Source: Rhodoferax sp. (GTDB taxonomy: Bacteria > Pseudomonadota > Gammaproteobacteria > Burkholderiales > Burkholderiaceae_C). Taken from it: a stretch of DNA of 38,170 nucleotides. The notes below the pieces were generated by a model. It made no database searches, was not told where the DNA came from, and saw only the letters and a list, made by a program, of their open reading frames with translations. This document shows positions 17,705 through 27,166 of the stretch, one piece after another. Each line of letters starts with the position of its first letter. Positions within the stretch are counted from its first letter, which is position 1. The stretch is taken from assembly GCA_030645355.1 (NCBI GenBank), contig JAUSNJ010000126.1:1-38170 (forward strand), written 5' to 3'. A program made the position numbers and the translations under genes.

Positions 17705-20635
17705 ATGCCGGTTCGACTGCTCTTGGTGGCATTGGCCTACTTTGCCACCGGTTGGCTTGGGTTGAAGATGCCCTATTTGGGACAGAACATCACCCTCGTC
17801 TGGCTTCCCACAGGTATTGCTGTGGCCGCTCTGTACCGGTGGGGCCGTCCTGTCTGGCCCAGCGTCTTTGTGGCCTCTTTTCTCGTGAACCTGTCGGTCG
17901 GATCCACTTGGTCCATGGCCCTGGGAATTGCGATCGGCAACACACTGGCTCCGTTGCTGGCAGCCGAGTTTCTCAGGATTCACGAGTTCCACGCCACGTT
18001 TGACCGTCGACGCGACGTCGGCCTATTCACTACGGCCACCGCCATGGGCATGTTGGTGTCAGCAACCGGTGGCACCGCATGCCTCTATTTGGCCGGGGTC
18101 GTGCCCACCGAATCGATTGGTGCAGCCTGGCTTTTTTGGTGGATGGGTGACTCCGTCGGGGTGCTGCTTGCCGGACCCCTACTGTTGAGCATTTCCCGAA
18201 AAAATCTGATTCAGTTTGGGGGCGACCGCAAGGCATTGCTGCTCTGGCTGATGTTTGCGATACCGGCGGCCTGGTTTGCCTTTGTGCATGACTACGTACA
18301 GATGGGGCGTTCACTGCCCCTGGCCTTCTTGACCTTTCCGTTGTTTGCGTGGGCCGCCCTGCGGTTCAGAATCACCGGCGCCGCATTGGCTGGGCTCGCC
18401 TTCTCGGTTGTGGCGGCTTGGAGCACGGCAAAGGGACACGGCACGTTTTGGCTTCCCAACACGAACGTAGGACTCATGTTGCTGTGGACCTATATGGCGA
18501 GCACGGTACTCACAGGGCTGCTGATCACGGCCATGCAAGCTGAGCACCACCAGGCAGAGAGCACCCTGCGCGAAAGTGAGCAGCGATTTTCTGCCGCCTT
18601 CAGTTCCTCGCCAGTCGCGGCATCAATTGCCACCGCAGCTGACGGGCGTTTCATTGAATCCAACGAAAACTACGAGCGGGACTTCGGTTGGACCAAGGCT
18701 GATCTGATTGGCAAGACCTCAGTGGAGGTTGGTATTTGGCCAGATTCAGCGACGCGCGAACCGTGGGCCGTGGCAATTCGCCGTGAAGGCCGGCTGGTCA
18801 ACTACGAAACCATCTGGAACCACAAGAATGGCGAACGCCGCCATGTCAGCCTGTCGGCAGCCATAACCGAACTGAACGGGGAATCATGTATTCTTGCTTA
18901 CGTCACCGACATCACGGCGCGCAAGCAGGCCGAACAGGTGCTGGCGGCCAGTGAAACTCGGCTGCGGGCGGTACTCAATGGCGTCCAGAGCGGTGTTGTC
19001 GTGATTGCCGAGAACGGTATTGTCGAATCCTTCAATCGGTCAGCCGAGCGAATGTTTGCGCTTAACGCGGACGAAGTCATCGGCCAAAACGTCAGATTGC
19101 TGATACCGGAACCCTTCAAGACCGCGCATGACGGCTACCTGCACAACTACCAACGCACTGGCATCGGCAAGGTCATAGGGAAACGCAGCGATGTGGTCGC
19201 TCAGCGCAAGGATGGCTCCACTTTCCCGATCGAATTGGGCGTCACCGAAATGCTGCTGAACGGGACGCGATTCTTCATTGGCAGCATCAGCGACATCACC
19301 GAACGCAAGAGTGCAGAAGAGCGAATCAATGAACTGGCCTTTTTTGACCAACTGACACGTTTGCCCAACCGCACACTGCTGCTGGATCGACTGCGACAGG
19401 CCATGACCACAGGCGCACGCAATGCCAGCTATGGGTCCCTGTTGTTCATTGACCTCGACAACTTCAAAACTCTGAATGACACCGCAGGTCATGACATCGG
19501 GGACTTGCTGCTTCAGCAGGTTGCGGTCCGCATAGCAGAGTACGTGCGTGAGGGGGATACGGTGGCACGGTTGGGTGGCGACGAGTTTGTGGTGGTGATA
19601 GAAAGCCTGAGCACCAACGCGGAAGAGGCCGCGACACAAACAGAGGCCGTTGGTGAAAAGATTCTCGCCGCTCTGAACGGTACATACCAACTTAACGCGA
19701 CTGAATACCGAAGCTCAGCCAGTATCGGCGCCACCCTGTTCAAAGGCCATCAAACCAGCATCGACGATCTGATGAAGCAAGCCGACCTGGCAATGTACAA
19801 GTCCAAGCAGACCGGGCGCAATGCGCTGCATTTTTTCGATCCGGCCATGCAGACTTTGCTAGTCGAGAAGGCCGCACTGGAGTCGAGCCTTCGCAGAGCC
19901 ATCGACGAACATCAGTTTCTGCTCCATTACCAGGCGCAGGTGGTAGGCACAGGTCGCGTCACCGGTGCAGAAGCTCTGGTGCGCTGGCAACACCCCGAGT
20001 TTGGCATCATGCCGCCTGCGGATTTCATTCCCCTGGCTGAAGAAACCGGGCTGATCCTGCCTTTGGGCGAATGGGTTTTGAACACCGCTTGCGCCCAACT
20101 GGCGCATTGGGCCATCCGACCCGAAATGTCCCACCTCACCATTGCCGTCAATGTCAGTGCCAAGGAGTTCTGCGAACCAGACTATGTGCCCAAGGTTTTG
20201 GCAATCCTCAACCAGACCGGAGCCAACCCGAAAAAGCTCAAACTGGAGTTGACGGAAAGCCTGCTGGTGAACAATATCGAGGACGTCATCGAAAAAATGT
20301 TTACGCTGAGGGCTAAAGGTGTCGGCTTTTCACTGGATGACTTCGGCACCGGCTATTCCTCGCTGTCGTACCTGAAACGCATGCCATTGGACCAGTTGAA
20401 GATCGACCAGTCGTTTGTGCGCGATGTGCTCGTAGACCCCAACGATGCCGCGATCGCCAGAACCGTCGTAGCGCTGGCCCACAGCCTGGGCTTGGGCGTC
20501 ATCGCCGAGGGCGTGGAAACTGAAGCGCAACGCGTCGCCTTGGCCGAGTCCGGCTGCCACGCCTACCAAGGTTATTTGTTCAGCAAGCCTTTGCCAGTGG
20601 AGGCTTTTGAGGCGTATTCCCGGCTTGGTCGTTAA
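17705..20635 (+). CDS. MASE1-PAS-PAS-GGDEF-EAL cyclic di-GMP turnover protein
   Basis: The 976-aa product has an N-terminal MASE1 membrane sensor (about 1-285, eight or so helices, with LVWLPTGIAVAALYRWG), two PAS domains (about 300-540), a GGDEF domain with intact GGDEF (624-628) and inhibitory site REGD (615-618), and an EAL domain from about 730. The EAL catalytic set looks complete: EAL (756-758), NVSAKEF, ELTES, DDFGTG, KIDQSF and EGVET. It could both make and break cyclic di-GMP; which activity dominates cannot be told from sequence. The ATG has AGGAAG upstream. Signals are expected at the membrane through MASE1 and in the cytoplasm through PAS. Confidence 0.95.
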   Translation: MPVRLLLVALAYFATGWLGLKMPYLGQNITLVWLPTGIAVAALYRWGRPVWPSVFVASFLVNLSVGSTWSMALGIAIGNTLAPLLAAEFLRIHEFHATFDRRRDVGLFTTATAMGMLVSATGGTACLYLAGVVPTESIGAAWLFWWMGDSVGVLLAGPLLLSISRKNLIQFGGDRKALLLWLMFAIPAAWFAFVHDYVQMGRSLPLAFLTFPLFAWAALRFRITGAALAGLAFSVVAAWSTAKGHGTFWLPNTNVGLMLLWTYMASTVLTGLLITAMQAEHHQAESTLRESEQRFSAAFSSSPVAASIATAADGRFIESNENYERDFGWTKADLIGKTSVEVGIWPDSATREPWAVAIRREGRLVNYETIWNHKNGERRHVSLSAAITELNGESCILAYVTDITARKQAEQVLAASETRLRAVLNGVQSGVVVIAENGIVESFNRSAERMFALNADEVIGQNVRLLIPEPFKTAHDGYLHNYQRTGIGKVIGKRSDVVAQRKDGSTFPIELGVTEMLLNGTRFFIGSISDITERKSAEERINELAFFDQLTRLPNRTLLLDRLRQAMTTGARNASYGSLLFIDLDNFKTLNDTAGHDIGDLLLQQVAVRIAEYVREGDTVARLGGDEFVVVIESLSTNAEEAATQTEAVGEKILAALNGTYQLNATEYRSSASIGATLFKGHQTSIDDLMKQADLAMYKSKQTGRNALHFFDPAMQTLLVEKAALESSLRRAIDEHQFLLHYQAQVVGTGRVTGAEALVRWQHPEFGIMPPADFIPLAEETGLILPLGEWVLNTACAQLAHWAIRPEMSHLTIAVNVSAKEFCEPDYVPKVLAILNQTGANPKKLKLELTESLLVNNIEDVIEKMFTLRAKGVGFSLDDFGTGYSSLSYLKRMPLDQLKIDQSFVRDVLVDPNDAAIARTVVALAHSLGLGVIAEGVETEAQRVALAESGCHAYQGYLFSKPLPVEAFEAYSRLGR

Positions 20636-20659
20636 AACTCTGCCGCCAGGCCAGCATGC

Positions 20660-21118
20660 TCAAGCCTGCGCGGCGTCGCCTTCACCCTCAGGCCAATCGC
20701 GGATGTAGGCCTTGAGCATCTTGTTCTCAAAATTCTGGCTGTCCACCACGGCACGGGCCACGTCGTAAAAGCTGATGACACCCATCAGCATCTTGTGGTC
20801 CATCACCGGCATGTAGCGGGCGTGGCGATCCAGCATCATGCGGCGCACTTCGTCCATGTCGGTCTCCATGGTGCAGGTCAGCGGGTGGTCGTCCATGGCG
20901 CTGCGTACCAGCGTCTTGCCGATGGCGCCGCCATTCTTGACCACCGTCTGGATCACTTCGCGAAAGGTCAGCATGCCGACCAGGTCGCCATGCTCCATGA
21001 CCACCAGTGAGCCGATGTCCTTGCCCGACATCAAGTCCAGCGCGCTCGCCAGGGGTTCGTCCGGTGAGGCCGTGTAAAGCGTGTTGCCCTTGACGCGCAG
21101 GATGTCGCTGACTTTCAT
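20660..21118 (-). CDS. Tandem CBS-domain protein
   Basis: This 152-aa cytoplasmic protein is made only of two CBS domains (about 8-60 and 75-130), which pair to bind adenine nucleotides and act as energy sensors. Visible motifs are GSLVVMEHGDLVGMLTFREV and RYMPVMDHKMLMGVISFYDV, the repeated D-L/K-M-x-G-x-(I/L)-(S/T) edge of each CBS unit. I chose ATG 21118, preceded by CGGGGAA; an upstream in-frame start at 21169 would add 17 unlikely residues. The target protein is unknown. The gene is divergent from metY across 91 bases. Confidence 0.92.
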   Translation of the reverse strand: MKVSDILRVKGNTLYTASPDEPLASALDLMSGKDIGSLVVMEHGDLVGMLTFREVIQTVVKNGGAIGKTLVRSAMDDHPLTCTMETDMDEVRRMMLDRHARYMPVMDHKMLMGVISFYDVARAVVDSQNFENKMLKAYIRDWPEGEGDAAQA

Positions 21119-21209
21119 GGTGTTTCCCCGTTGCACATGGATGAAAAATGTCACCCAAATATAGCCCACAATTGGTGCCTCACACTACAAATTGCCAAGG
21201 GGAAAAGAT

Positions 21210-22523
21210 ATGTCTGGCTATGCCGACCCCGGTTTTGATACGTTGGCCCTGCACGCAGGCGCCGCGCCCGACCCCACCACCGGGGCGCGGGCGGTCCCCA
21301 TCCACCTGACGACCTCGTTTGTCTTCGAGTCCAGCGAGCACGCGCAGTCGCTGTTCAATCTGGAACGTGCGGGACACGTCTACAGCCGCATCAGCAACCC
21401 TACCAATGCAGTGCTGGAGCAGCGCGTGGCGGCACTCGAAGGCGGCATTGGCGCCATCACCACCGCCAGCGGTCAGGCGGCCTTGCACCTGAGCGTGGCC
21501 ACGCTGATGGGCGCGGGCTCGCACATCGTGGCCAGCACGGCGCTGTATGGCGGCTCGCAGAACCTGCTGCACTACACGATGCGCCGCTTCGGCATTGAGA
21601 CCACCTTCGTCAAGCCGGGCGACATCGACGGCTGGAAGGCCGCCATCCGCCCAACGACCAAGCTGCTGTTTGGTGAGACGGTCGGCAACCCGGGGCTGGA
21701 TGTGCTGGACATTCCCACCGTCTCAACCATCGCGCACGAGGCCGGCGTGCCGCTGCTGGTGGACTCCACGCTGACCTCCCCCTGGTTGATGAAGCCGCTG
21801 GAACTGGGTGCCGATCTGGTCTACCACTCGGCCACCAAGTTCCTGTCCGGCCACGGCACCGTCATTGGTGGCATCGTCGTCGATGGTGGCAGTTTTGACT
21901 GGGCCAGCGCCTACGCGAAGACTGGCCGCTTCGAGGAACTGGCCGCGCCCTACGAGGGCTTTCACAACATGAACTTCAGCGAGGAGAGCACGGTTGGGGC
22001 CTTTCTGCTGCGCGCACGCCGCGAGGGCCTGCGCGACTTTGGCGCCTGCATGAGCCCGCACAGTGCGTGGCTGATCTTGCAGGGCGTGGAGACGCTGGGC
22101 CTGCGCATGGAGCGCCACATGCGCAACACCGAAAAGGTGGTCCAGTTTCTGGCCAGCCAGCCCTTTGTCGCCCGCGTGGGCCACCCCATGCTGGAGAGCC
22201 ACCCCAGCCATGCACTGGCGCAAAAGCTGCTGCCGCGCGGCGCCGGATCGGTGTTCAGCTTCGACCTCAAGGGCAACCGCGACCAGGGCAAGAAGTTCAT
22301 TGAAACGCTGAAGGTTTTCAGCCACCTGGCCAATGTGGGCGATTGCCGCAGCCTGGTCATCCACCCGGCCAGCACCACCCACTTCCGCATGACGGACGAG
22401 GCGCTGGCGGCTGGCGGCATCACGCAGGGCACGATACGCCTGTCCATCGGGCTGGAAGATGCCGACGACTTGATCGACGACCTCAAGCGGGCACTCAAGG
22501 CTGCAGAGAAAGCGGGTGCGTGA
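21210..22523 (+). CDS. O-acetylhomoserine/O-succinylhomoserine sulfhydrylase, PLP-dependent
   Basis: This Cys/Met-metabolism PLP enzyme makes homocysteine from activated homoserine and sulfide. The 437-aa product has YSRISNPTNAVLEQRVAALEGG, GGSQNLL, ETVGNPGLDVLDI and the PLP lysine K210 in HSATKFLSGHG. The end has HPASTTHF and RLSIGLEDADDL. The long insert around GFHNMNFSEESTVGAF fits the MetY (O-acetylhomoserine) branch better than MetZ, but I cannot settle the acyl donor. ATG 21210 has AAGGGGA upstream; a TTG at 21192 is less likely. Its stop overlaps the next start (TGATG), so it heads an operon with the hydrolase. Confidence 0.93.
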   Translation: MSGYADPGFDTLALHAGAAPDPTTGARAVPIHLTTSFVFESSEHAQSLFNLERAGHVYSRISNPTNAVLEQRVAALEGGIGAITTASGQAALHLSVATLMGAGSHIVASTALYGGSQNLLHYTMRRFGIETTFVKPGDIDGWKAAIRPTTKLLFGETVGNPGLDVLDIPTVSTIAHEAGVPLLVDSTLTSPWLMKPLELGADLVYHSATKFLSGHGTVIGGIVVDGGSFDWASAYAKTGRFEELAAPYEGFHNMNFSEESTVGAFLLRARREGLRDFGACMSPHSAWLILQGVETLGLRMERHMRNTEKVVQFLASQPFVARVGHPMLESHPSHALAQKLLPRGAGSVFSFDLKGNRDQGKKFIETLKVFSHLANVGDCRSLVIHPASTTHFRMTDEALAAGGITQGTIRLSIGLEDADDLIDDLKRALKAAEKAGA

Positions 22524-23344
22524 TGGAACTCCTCGTCAACAACGCCAAGACCTACTGCTACACCGGTGGCAAGCCGTTCGACGCCGCCAAGCCCACCGTG
22601 GTCTTCATCCACGGCGTGCTCAACGACCACAGCGTCTGGATTCTGCAAAGCCGCTACCTGGCCAACCATGGCTACAACGTGCTGGCGGTGGACCTGCCCG
22701 GTCACTGCCGCAGCGCGGGCGAGGCGCCCGCCACGGTGGAAGAAGCGGCCGACTTCATCGCCGCGCTGCTGGACGCGGCCGGCGTGGACAAAGCTGCGCT
22801 GGTGGGCCACAGCTGGGGCTCGCTGATTGCGCTGGAGGCCGCGTCCCGATTGAAAGAGCGTGTCACGCACCTGGTGCTGGTGGGCACGGCTTATCCGATG
22901 AAGGTCTCACCGGTGTTGATCGAGACCTCATTGAACGATCCGATGAAGGCGCTGAACATGATCAACGTGTTCTCGCGTAGCACGCTGGCGGCACCGCCCT
23001 CGGCGCTGGGGCCAGGCACCTGGGTGTTTGGTGCTGGCATGGCGCTGGGCAAGCGCGTGCTGGCCAGCAATACTGCCGTCAACGTCTTCCACCGTGGCTT
23101 TGTGGCCTGTGACCGCTATGCCCATGGTGAACAGGCCATGGCTGCCATCACCTGCCCGGTCCTGATGCTGCTGGGCGCGCAGGACCAGATGACACAGCCC
23201 CGCGCGGCGCAGCCCCTGATCGCCCAAGCCCAAGCCACTGGCAAGCGGTTGCAAGTCGTCACACTGCCGGTAGGCCACCACCAGATGACCGAGACGCCGG
23301 ACGAAACCCTGTTCGCCATTCGCGATTTCTTGAAACTTTCCTGA
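22523..23344 (+). CDS. Alpha/beta hydrolase
   Basis: The 273-aa product is a cytoplasmic alpha/beta-fold hydrolase. It shows the oxyanion HG (residues 30-31, VFIHGVLND), the nucleophile elbow GHSWGS with S97, the acid region LLGAQDQMTQP and the histidine near GHHQMTETP. The substrate is unknown. The start overlaps the metY stop by one base (TGATG) and the next gene begins eight bases after its end. Linkage to metY could mean hydrolysis of an acylated amino-acid intermediate or of a side product, but that is a guess. Confidence 0.9.
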   Translation: MELLVNNAKTYCYTGGKPFDAAKPTVVFIHGVLNDHSVWILQSRYLANHGYNVLAVDLPGHCRSAGEAPATVEEAADFIAALLDAAGVDKAALVGHSWGSLIALEAASRLKERVTHLVLVGTAYPMKVSPVLIETSLNDPMKALNMINVFSRSTLAAPPSALGPGTWVFGAGMALGKRVLASNTAVNVFHRGFVACDRYAHGEQAMAAITCPVLMLLGAQDQMTQPRAAQPLIAQAQATGKRLQVVTLPVGHHQMTETPDETLFAIRDFLKLS

Positions 23345-23351
23345 GCCCGCC

Positions 23352-24323
23352 ATGCACCCAAGACTCCTGCTTTCCACCCTCCTCGCCACCGCGCTGCTGG
23401 CCGTCAGCTCCACAGCATCGGCGGCCTTTCCCGACAAGCCCATCAAGCTCATCATTGGCTTCCCGGCAGGCGGCCCGCTGGACCAGCACGCGCGCTTGCT
23501 GAGCGACAAACTGCAAGCCGTGCTGGGCCAGCCGGTGATGATCGACTACAAGTCCGGAGCCGGCGGCACCGTGGGCGCGCAGGAAGTGATGAAGGCCCCG
23601 GCCGACGGCTACACGCTGATGCTGGCCAACACCGGTGTCATGGTCATCAACCCCGCCATCTACAGCAAGCTGCCATACGCCACGCTGCGCGACTTCACAC
23701 CCATTGCGCGCACCGCCATGCAACCCCTGGCCCTGCTGGTCAACCCCAAGCTGCCGGTCAGTACGCTGAAGGAGTTCATTGACTATGCGCGTGCAAGACC
23801 CGGCCAGGTCAACTACGGCTCGGCCGGCAATGGCGGCATCAGCCACCTGGCGCCGGAGATGTTCAAGACCGCCACCGGCCTGTTCATGGTGCACATTCCC
23901 TACCGGGGCAGCGCGCCGGCCTTTACCGACCTGATGGGCGGCCAGGTGCAGTTCATGGCCGAGTCCATTCCCCAGGCCGCCAGCTACCACAAGCAAGGCA
24001 AGGTGCGCGCACTGGCCGTGACCAGCCGCGAACGCAACCCGGCCCTGCCCGACGTACCCACCGTCATGGAGACCGGCATCAAGAACTTTGAAGTGGTGGG
24101 CTTCTACGGCTTTCTGGCCCCGGCCGGCACGCCCAGGGACGTGGTTGCCAAGCTCAGTGATGCCTTCAAGCAGGTGCTGTCCCTGCCCGATGTGCGCAAC
24201 CGCATGATCACGCAGGGAGCCGACCCGGCCTTTCTGGGAGCCGACGAGTTTGCGAAATACCTGGCCGCCGAGATGCCGCGTTGGGCCGATGCGGTGAGCA
24301 AGTCCGGCGCCAAGCTGGATTGA
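23352..24323 (+). CDS. Bug-type tripartite tricarboxylate transporter substrate-binding protein
   Basis: This 323-aa periplasmic binding protein has a signal peptide (about 1-24, ending TASA) and the Bug family blocks FPDKPIKLIIGFPAGGPLD, GAGGTVGAQEVMKAPADGYT and NYGSAGNGGISHL, with VPTVMETGIKNFEV further on. Bug proteins bind carboxylates or other small polar ligands for TctAB transporters, and many are orphans in Burkholderiales. No TctA or TctB gene is nearby. It lies eight bases after the hydrolase and four before the next binding protein, so all are probably co-transcribed. Confidence 0.94.
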   Translation: MHPRLLLSTLLATALLAVSSTASAAFPDKPIKLIIGFPAGGPLDQHARLLSDKLQAVLGQPVMIDYKSGAGGTVGAQEVMKAPADGYTLMLANTGVMVINPAIYSKLPYATLRDFTPIARTAMQPLALLVNPKLPVSTLKEFIDYARARPGQVNYGSAGNGGISHLAPEMFKTATGLFMVHIPYRGSAPAFTDLMGGQVQFMAESIPQAASYHKQGKVRALAVTSRERNPALPDVPTVMETGIKNFEVVGFYGFLAPAGTPRDVVAKLSDAFKQVLSLPDVRNRMITQGADPAFLGADEFAKYLAAEMPRWADAVSKSGAKLD

Positions 24324-24327
24324 CGGG

Positions 24328-25149
24328 ATGCCGTCCACCTCCCCAACGCACACCACCCGGCCACGCCGGCTATGGTTCCCTGTGATGGCCGCCGCGGCCA
24401 TCCTGTTGTCACTCACCGGCGCGGTGGTCTACGCCACCGAACTGCAGCTGCTGACCGAAGAAAACCCGCCGCTCAATTTTTCCCAGGATGGCAAGCCCAA
24501 GGGACTGAGCATCGACGTGGTGCAGGAAATCCAGCGGCGCGTGGGCAACACCGATACGATTGAAGTGCAACCCTGGGCGCGCGCCTACCGCACGGCCAGC
24601 ACGGTGCCCAATGTTGCGTTGTTCGGCACTGCGCGCACCGCCGTCCGTGAAGAGATGTTCCACTGGGTAGGGCCGGTCGCAACGGCCGTGGCATCGCTGT
24701 ACAGCAAGCGCGGAGCAGGCCTGCACATCGCAAGCCTGGAGGATGCAAAAGCCGTCAGTCGTATTCTGGTGGTCCGGGATTTCTATACCCACCAACTGCT
24801 GCAAAAGCTGGGATTTACCAACCTGGAGTTGGTCTCCAAGCCGGAGACCATGGTGAAAATGGCCGTCAACGGGCGTGCCCCGCTGATGTTCGTTGGCAAC
24901 CTGACCTTGCCGGACCTGCTGGCGCGCGCCGATGCCAAGCCCGAGGACGTCGAGCGCGTGTTCACCGTCACCAGCATACAAACCTATATCGCATTTTCCC
25001 TGGGCACGCCCAAGGATGTGGTCACCAACTGGCAGGCCGCGCTGGACAGCATGAAGCGCGATGGCACCTACGCCACGATCTACGCCAGATGGCTGCCCGG
25101 CGAAACACCGACCCGAATCAAGCCCGACGCCAACACGATGCCCTATTGA
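24328..25149 (+). CDS. Family 3 extracellular solute-binding protein (amino-acid type)
   Basis: The product is 273 aa. An N-terminal hydrophobic segment (about 14-36) is a signal peptide or membrane anchor, followed by an amino-acid-receptor fold: LQLLTEENPPLNFSQDGKPKG (split LQLLTEENPP, LNFSQDGKPKG), LSIDVVQEIQRRVGN, and a second lobe with VSKPETMVKMAVNGR and YIAFSLGTPKDVV. No ABC permease or ATPase gene is near. The gene is followed 101 bases later by a small membrane GGDEF gene, the output partner to which such domains are often fused, so a two-protein sensor is possible. The ligand is unknown. Confidence 0.85.
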   Translation: MPSTSPTHTTRPRRLWFPVMAAAAILLSLTGAVVYATELQLLTEENPPLNFSQDGKPKGLSIDVVQEIQRRVGNTDTIEVQPWARAYRTASTVPNVALFGTARTAVREEMFHWVGPVATAVASLYSKRGAGLHIASLEDAKAVSRILVVRDFYTHQLLQKLGFTNLELVSKPETMVKMAVNGRAPLMFVGNLTLPDLLARADAKPEDVERVFTVTSIQTYIAFSLGTPKDVVTNWQAALDSMKRDGTYATIYARWLPGETPTRIKPDANTMPY

Positions 25150-25250
25150 ATACCACCGGCCCGTGGGTGAATTTTGCGAGGAAATGGGAAAGCATTGTGC
25201 GCGGAGTAGACTTTGTAAAAGAGTGTTGAAACCGTGGCAGCCCAGCCACG

Positions 25251-25925
25251 ATGCACGGAAAATGCTCTTACGCCACGGGTACCACTTTGACAGCAACCAT
25301 CCTCGCTATCGTCGCAACCCTACTGGGCTGTGTGGCACTGTATTTGGCCTACCGGCTGCGGCGTGCAGGTGCGCAAAAAAGACAGCTGATCCGGTACGTC
25401 AAAAAACTTCAGAACGCAGAGCGCTCACTCAAGAAGCACGCCTTCTTTGATCCCCTGACCGGGCTGGCCAACCGCTCCCTGTTGATCGACCGCTTTCAGC
25501 TGGCCATGCAGCATTCCAAGCGCAGCCTCAAGCAATTTGCGGTACTGATGATCGACCTGAACAAGTTCAAGGACGTCAACGACACCTATGGTCACTCCGC
25601 CGGAGACACCGTGCTGGTCACAATAGCCCAGCGGCTGGTTTCACTGGTTCGCTCGACCGACACGGTGGCGCGACTGGGCGGCGACGAATTTGTGCTGATC
25701 ATCGAGTCCGTTGCCGAGCGTGAACAAATCGCCTCGCTGGGCCGCAAGTTGGTTGACCTGCTGACGGAGCCCATCACCCTGGACTCCGGCGAAGTGGTGA
25801 GCCTGGGGGGCAGCATTGGTTTTGCCTGGTATCCCAAAGACGGAGAGAACCTGAAAGACATTCTGGAAGTCGCAGACCAGGCCATGTATTTCTGCAAGAC
25901 CTCCGGGTTGATGCCGTTCTCCTGA
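25251..25925 (+). CDS. Small membrane-anchored diguanylate cyclase (GGDEF)
   Basis: The 224-aa product has one membrane helix (about 11-35), a short coiled linker and a GGDEF domain with the start block FFDPLTGLANRSLLIDRF. The active motif GGDEF (143-147) and inhibitory site RSTD (134-137) are intact, so cyclic di-GMP synthesis with product inhibition is expected. There is no sensory domain of its own. The ATG at 25251 lacks a good ribosome binding site; a TTG at 25287 is an alternative. The gene follows a solute-binding protein gene and is convergent with the YihY gene, with two bases between the ends. Confidence 0.9.
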   Translation: MHGKCSYATGTTLTATILAIVATLLGCVALYLAYRLRRAGAQKRQLIRYVKKLQNAERSLKKHAFFDPLTGLANRSLLIDRFQLAMQHSKRSLKQFAVLMIDLNKFKDVNDTYGHSAGDTVLVTIAQRLVSLVRSTDTVARLGGDEFVLIIESVAEREQIASLGRKLVDLLTEPITLDSGEVVSLGGSIGFAWYPKDGENLKDILEVADQAMYFCKTSGLMPFS

Positions 25926-25927
25926 TT

Positions 25928-27145
25928 TCATAGCACCTCACGCAGCGTTACCGAGGGCCAGCGGCCGATTTGCCATATCTTCTCGGTCTGCTCCGTGCGC
26001 TCCACCAGCCAGGCGCTGAGCAGTGGCTCCAGTGGCGTGGTGTCGGGGTCCACCAGCAGCACATAGCGCGCTTCGTCCCCCGGTTGCAGGACTTCCTGCA
26101 ACTGCCCGACCCAGTCGAACGCGGTCAGCGTGCGCATCAAGGGCTCCAAGCGCAACGGGTCCACATGCATCGCACGGCAGAGCTGCTCCAGCGTCAACCC
26201 CTTGGTACCACCAGCGCGTGCACGCTCCAGCTGCTGCACCACCTCCAGTGAAAACTGGAAGCGCCAGCCGTGCGGCAGGCGGCGCAGCGTGCCACCGGCC
26301 AGCAAGCTGGGCAAATACGCCGTGAGTGCCGCTCCGAGCAAGACGATGACCCACACCACATAGATCCAGACCAGCAAAATAGGCAGCGTCGCAAACGCGC
26401 CATAGACCGCCGAATAGGTGGGCACGCTGCTGACGTACAGGGCCAGACCCCGCTTGGCCAGCTCCATGCCCGCGGACACGAAGACGCCGCCAATCCACGC
26501 ATGGCCCCAGCGCACGTGGGTGTTGGGGACGAAACGGAACATGGCCGCCATGCCCGCTGCCACCATCAGGAACTGCAACAGATTCAGAAGCAGCGAGACC
26601 CCTCCGGGCATGCCGCCCACCAGGCCTTTGGAAAAGGACACGGCATACGACGTCATGCTCAGGCTCGCGGCCAGCAGCACGGGCCCCAGTGTGATCGAGG
26701 CCCAATAAATCATCACCCGCTGCGCAAAGGGGCGCGAGGTGCGCACCCGCCAGATGCTGTTGAGCGTGCGGTCGATGGTGAAGACCAGTGCCAGTGCCGT
26801 TCCCAGCAGCGCAGCCAGCCCCACCACGCCCAGCTTGCTGGCCTTGCCGGCAAACTGGTTCAGGTAGCCCAGCACCTGGCGCGCGATGTTGTCGGGCACC
26901 AGGCTCTCGATCAGCCACTTCTGCAGCACATCCTGAAACTTGGCAAACATGGGAAAGGCCGTGAAAACGGCCAGCGCCACGGTGATGAACGGAACCAGCG
27001 CGATCGTGGTGGTAAAGGTCAGGCTGCTGGCGGTCAGGCCCAGGCGGTCCTCCCGAAAGCGTTCGCGCAGGGTTCGGATGGCATGTAGCCATGGCACGTG
27101 GGCGACTTCATTGAGCCAGCCCCGTAGACGTTCAAGGTATTGCAT
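25928..27145 (-). CDS. YihY/BrkB family inner-membrane protein
   Basis: The 405-aa product has about six membrane helices in residues 40-275 with family motifs GLTASSLTFTTTIALVPF, TIDRTLNSIWRV, RFVPNTHVRWGHAWIGG and PILLVWIYVVWVIVLLGA. The C-terminal 120 residues are a soluble extension with winged-helix-like character (LTLEQLCRAMHVDPLRLEPL). The family was once labelled ribonuclease BN by mistake; its real function is unclear and may concern membrane transport or stress. It is divergent from DUF2069 across only 21 bases, so the promoter of one probably lies inside the other gene. Confidence 0.92.
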   Translation of the reverse strand: MQYLERLRGWLNEVAHVPWLHAIRTLRERFREDRLGLTASSLTFTTTIALVPFITVALAVFTAFPMFAKFQDVLQKWLIESLVPDNIARQVLGYLNQFAGKASKLGVVGLAALLGTALALVFTIDRTLNSIWRVRTSRPFAQRVMIYWASITLGPVLLAASLSMTSYAVSFSKGLVGGMPGGVSLLLNLLQFLMVAAGMAAMFRFVPNTHVRWGHAWIGGVFVSAGMELAKRGLALYVSSVPTYSAVYGAFATLPILLVWIYVVWVIVLLGAALTAYLPSLLAGGTLRRLPHGWRFQFSLEVVQQLERARAGGTKGLTLEQLCRAMHVDPLRLEPLMRTLTAFDWVGQLQEVLQPGDEARYVLLVDPDTTPLEPLLSAWLVERTEQTEKIWQIGRWPSVTLREVL

Positions 27146-27166
27146 GCCCGCTATGATGCCACCGAC

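Noticed and set aside
25928..27145. Ribonuclease BN
   Set aside because: The protein is a polytopic YihY/BrkB membrane protein. The RNase BN label on this family is a known misannotation.
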